From contig VWZL01002829.1 in assembly GCA_013396915.1 (NCBI GenBank), forward strand, positions 42,307-106,306: a DNA stretch of 64,000 bases. The letters run 5' to 3'. The DNA is from Stercorarius parasiticus (taxonomy: Eukaryota > Chordata > Aves > Charadriiformes > Stercorariidae). The notes under the pieces are model-generated. The model made no database searches, had not been told where the DNA came from, and was given only the letters and a program-made list of their open reading frames with translations. A program made the translations under genes and the position numbers. Shown here piece by piece: positions 62,676-64,000 of the stretch. Every line of letters starts with the position of its first letter. Position 1 is the first letter of the stretch.

Positions 62676-64000
62676 TCAAATAATGTGTATTTTTCTTTTA
62701 TGCAGGGGATACTAAAAAAAAATAATAATAATATATTGTTAAATCTGTTACGGTATTTCATGGAAGAAGTTTAACTCTTTCGATACTAATGAGAATTGAG
62801 TGTACAGCCAGGCAAATCCCTCCTGTAAGTGGTGGCACACTTGGAATCTGCTTGTTGGTGATGGCATTCGCGTAATAAGCTTGTACCATGAACGCTTCAC
62901 ATCTCGCATCCTAGAGAGTGCTGCCTAAAAAGCAGCAATCATCTTTTTTTTACCGTTGTTACAATTATGTTTTTCTCATTTACCCATTCTTTAGTAGTAC
63001 AGCAGATGAATTGCTAACACTGAATATTGCCAGGCTGAAGGCTCCTCTCTGCCTCTACCATCCCACCACCCCGTAGCCTCCCATTTTCTGGACCTGGATG
63101 CCCACTAAATTTTATGAGACGAGCAAATGGCTTTTAAAGAAAACCAAAATATTGCCATGTTTGGCCTTTCAGGTTTTGAAATGAAGGAAGATACTTGCAG
63201 AAGGTCCGTGGAGGGACCCAAACTTGCTCCCTCTCCCCTAAGGACGAGCTTATGTCTCCTCCCACCTCCAGCAAACCGGTTCTTCCCCTCTTGGTGGCAT
63301 GGAGGTGATTTGTCCCGAAAGCCTGATTTTACAGCAGGGCTGGCCCCGCGTCTCCAGCGGTCACGAGTTTGTACAGTAAAACTCATTCCGCTAATTAATT
63401 AGTCACGAGGATTATCGGCTGCTCTGCCATGACCTCTGCAGTTCGTAAAGACCCGTGGGGCGGGGGGACCCCAAGCAACTCTTGGAGTCTGTAGTTCGCT
63501 GGTAGATAACGATGCAGTTAAATATTATCAAATCCAGATTTGAGAGTAGCTTCTGTTATCTAAATAGCTGAAATACCCACTCTGAAGCCTGTTCTCCTAA
63601 TTTTGTTAGCAGTATTGCCCAAAAGTTGCACAGCTGTTGCCATGGTTAGTTTTCACTGTGAGCTGCTTCCCATCCCACCTCCCTTTTTGTTTTTTTTTTA
63701 ATCTTCCAGGTGTTTGTAATGAAACTCTTAGAGTTGCCTTCTCTTTTCTTTTCGATGTTCTTTTGTTTGGTTTGTATTTTGTTTGGGTTTTTTTTCCTTA
63801 GCAAGGAGGGCTTTCAGTCTCGGCATCCCTGGCTTTTGTTTGCCTAGACATCACAGGCCGTTAGAGCGGGATGTTTTAGCCAACGAGTGATTAGAGAGAC
63901 GGCTTTTTGTGAATCGGATGCACTCTTAAAATCTAGTCTCCACCCTGGTATATTAACACAAGTACAGCTTTTGGCCAAAATCAATCTTTTAGTGTTTGTG
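62676..64000. other. Downstream intergenic sequence
   Basis: I see no coding exon, RNA gene or mobile element. A moderately GC-rich stretch lies at about 63020-63480. In mammals TMC6 and TMC8 follow TNRC6C, but nothing here can be assigned to them. Confidence 0.6.

Noticed and set aside
1..64000. CRISPR arrays, operons, prophage or bacterial mobile systems
   Set aside because: The window is a single intron-rich vertebrate gene; no such structures are seen.

Overview
The window is vertebrate genomic DNA, most likely from a bird. It is largely AT-rich, with long introns, GT-AG splice sites and several copies of CR1 LINE 3' ends, the dominant retroposon of birds and other sauropsids. It holds most of one gene on the + strand: TNRC6C, a GW182-family scaffold protein that links Argonaute-microRNA complexes to the deadenylation and translational repression machinery. 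The species cannot be fixed from sequence alone.

Layout. 1-5228 is the end of an upstream intron; any earlier exons lie outside the window. Exon A (5229-5555) encodes the N-terminal segment used only by long isoforms. A 16.4 kb intron follows, with a CpG-rich patch, a GC-rich minisatellite and CR1 copies of different ages. The large GW-repeat exon (21948-24539) contains an internal Met (22166) in good Kozak context that starts the short isoform. Eighteen more coding exons run from 32199 to the stop at 60171-60173. All exon phases join without a break. From Met 22166 the joined CDS is 5157 nt including the stop, or 1718 residues. The long form adds at least 181 residues N-terminally and needs a start upstream of the window. 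The 3' UTR runs from 60174 to a likely poly(A) site near 62675, and about 1.3 kb of downstream sequence holds no gene I can recognise.

Protein architecture (short-isoform numbering): Argonaute-binding GW/WG region with motifs I (about 437-464) and II (about 707-733); UBA-like domain (about 920-962); Q-rich region (about 1111-1210); PAM2 region that binds PABPC1 (about 1371-1392); degenerate RRM (about 1543-1615); Trp-containing C-terminal tail. This is the complete order expected of vertebrate TNRC6 proteins.

I found no unknown biological system. Points worth a second look are a NAGNAG tandem acceptor, a CpG-rich intragenic patch that could be an alternative promoter, two G-quadruplex-capable tracts (one intronic, one in the 3' UTR), microRNA seed matches in the 3' UTR of this microRNA-effector gene, homopolymer runs in the last coding exon, an exon with a weak donor that could be retained, decayed LINE relics, and one ambiguous base (N) at 62572.
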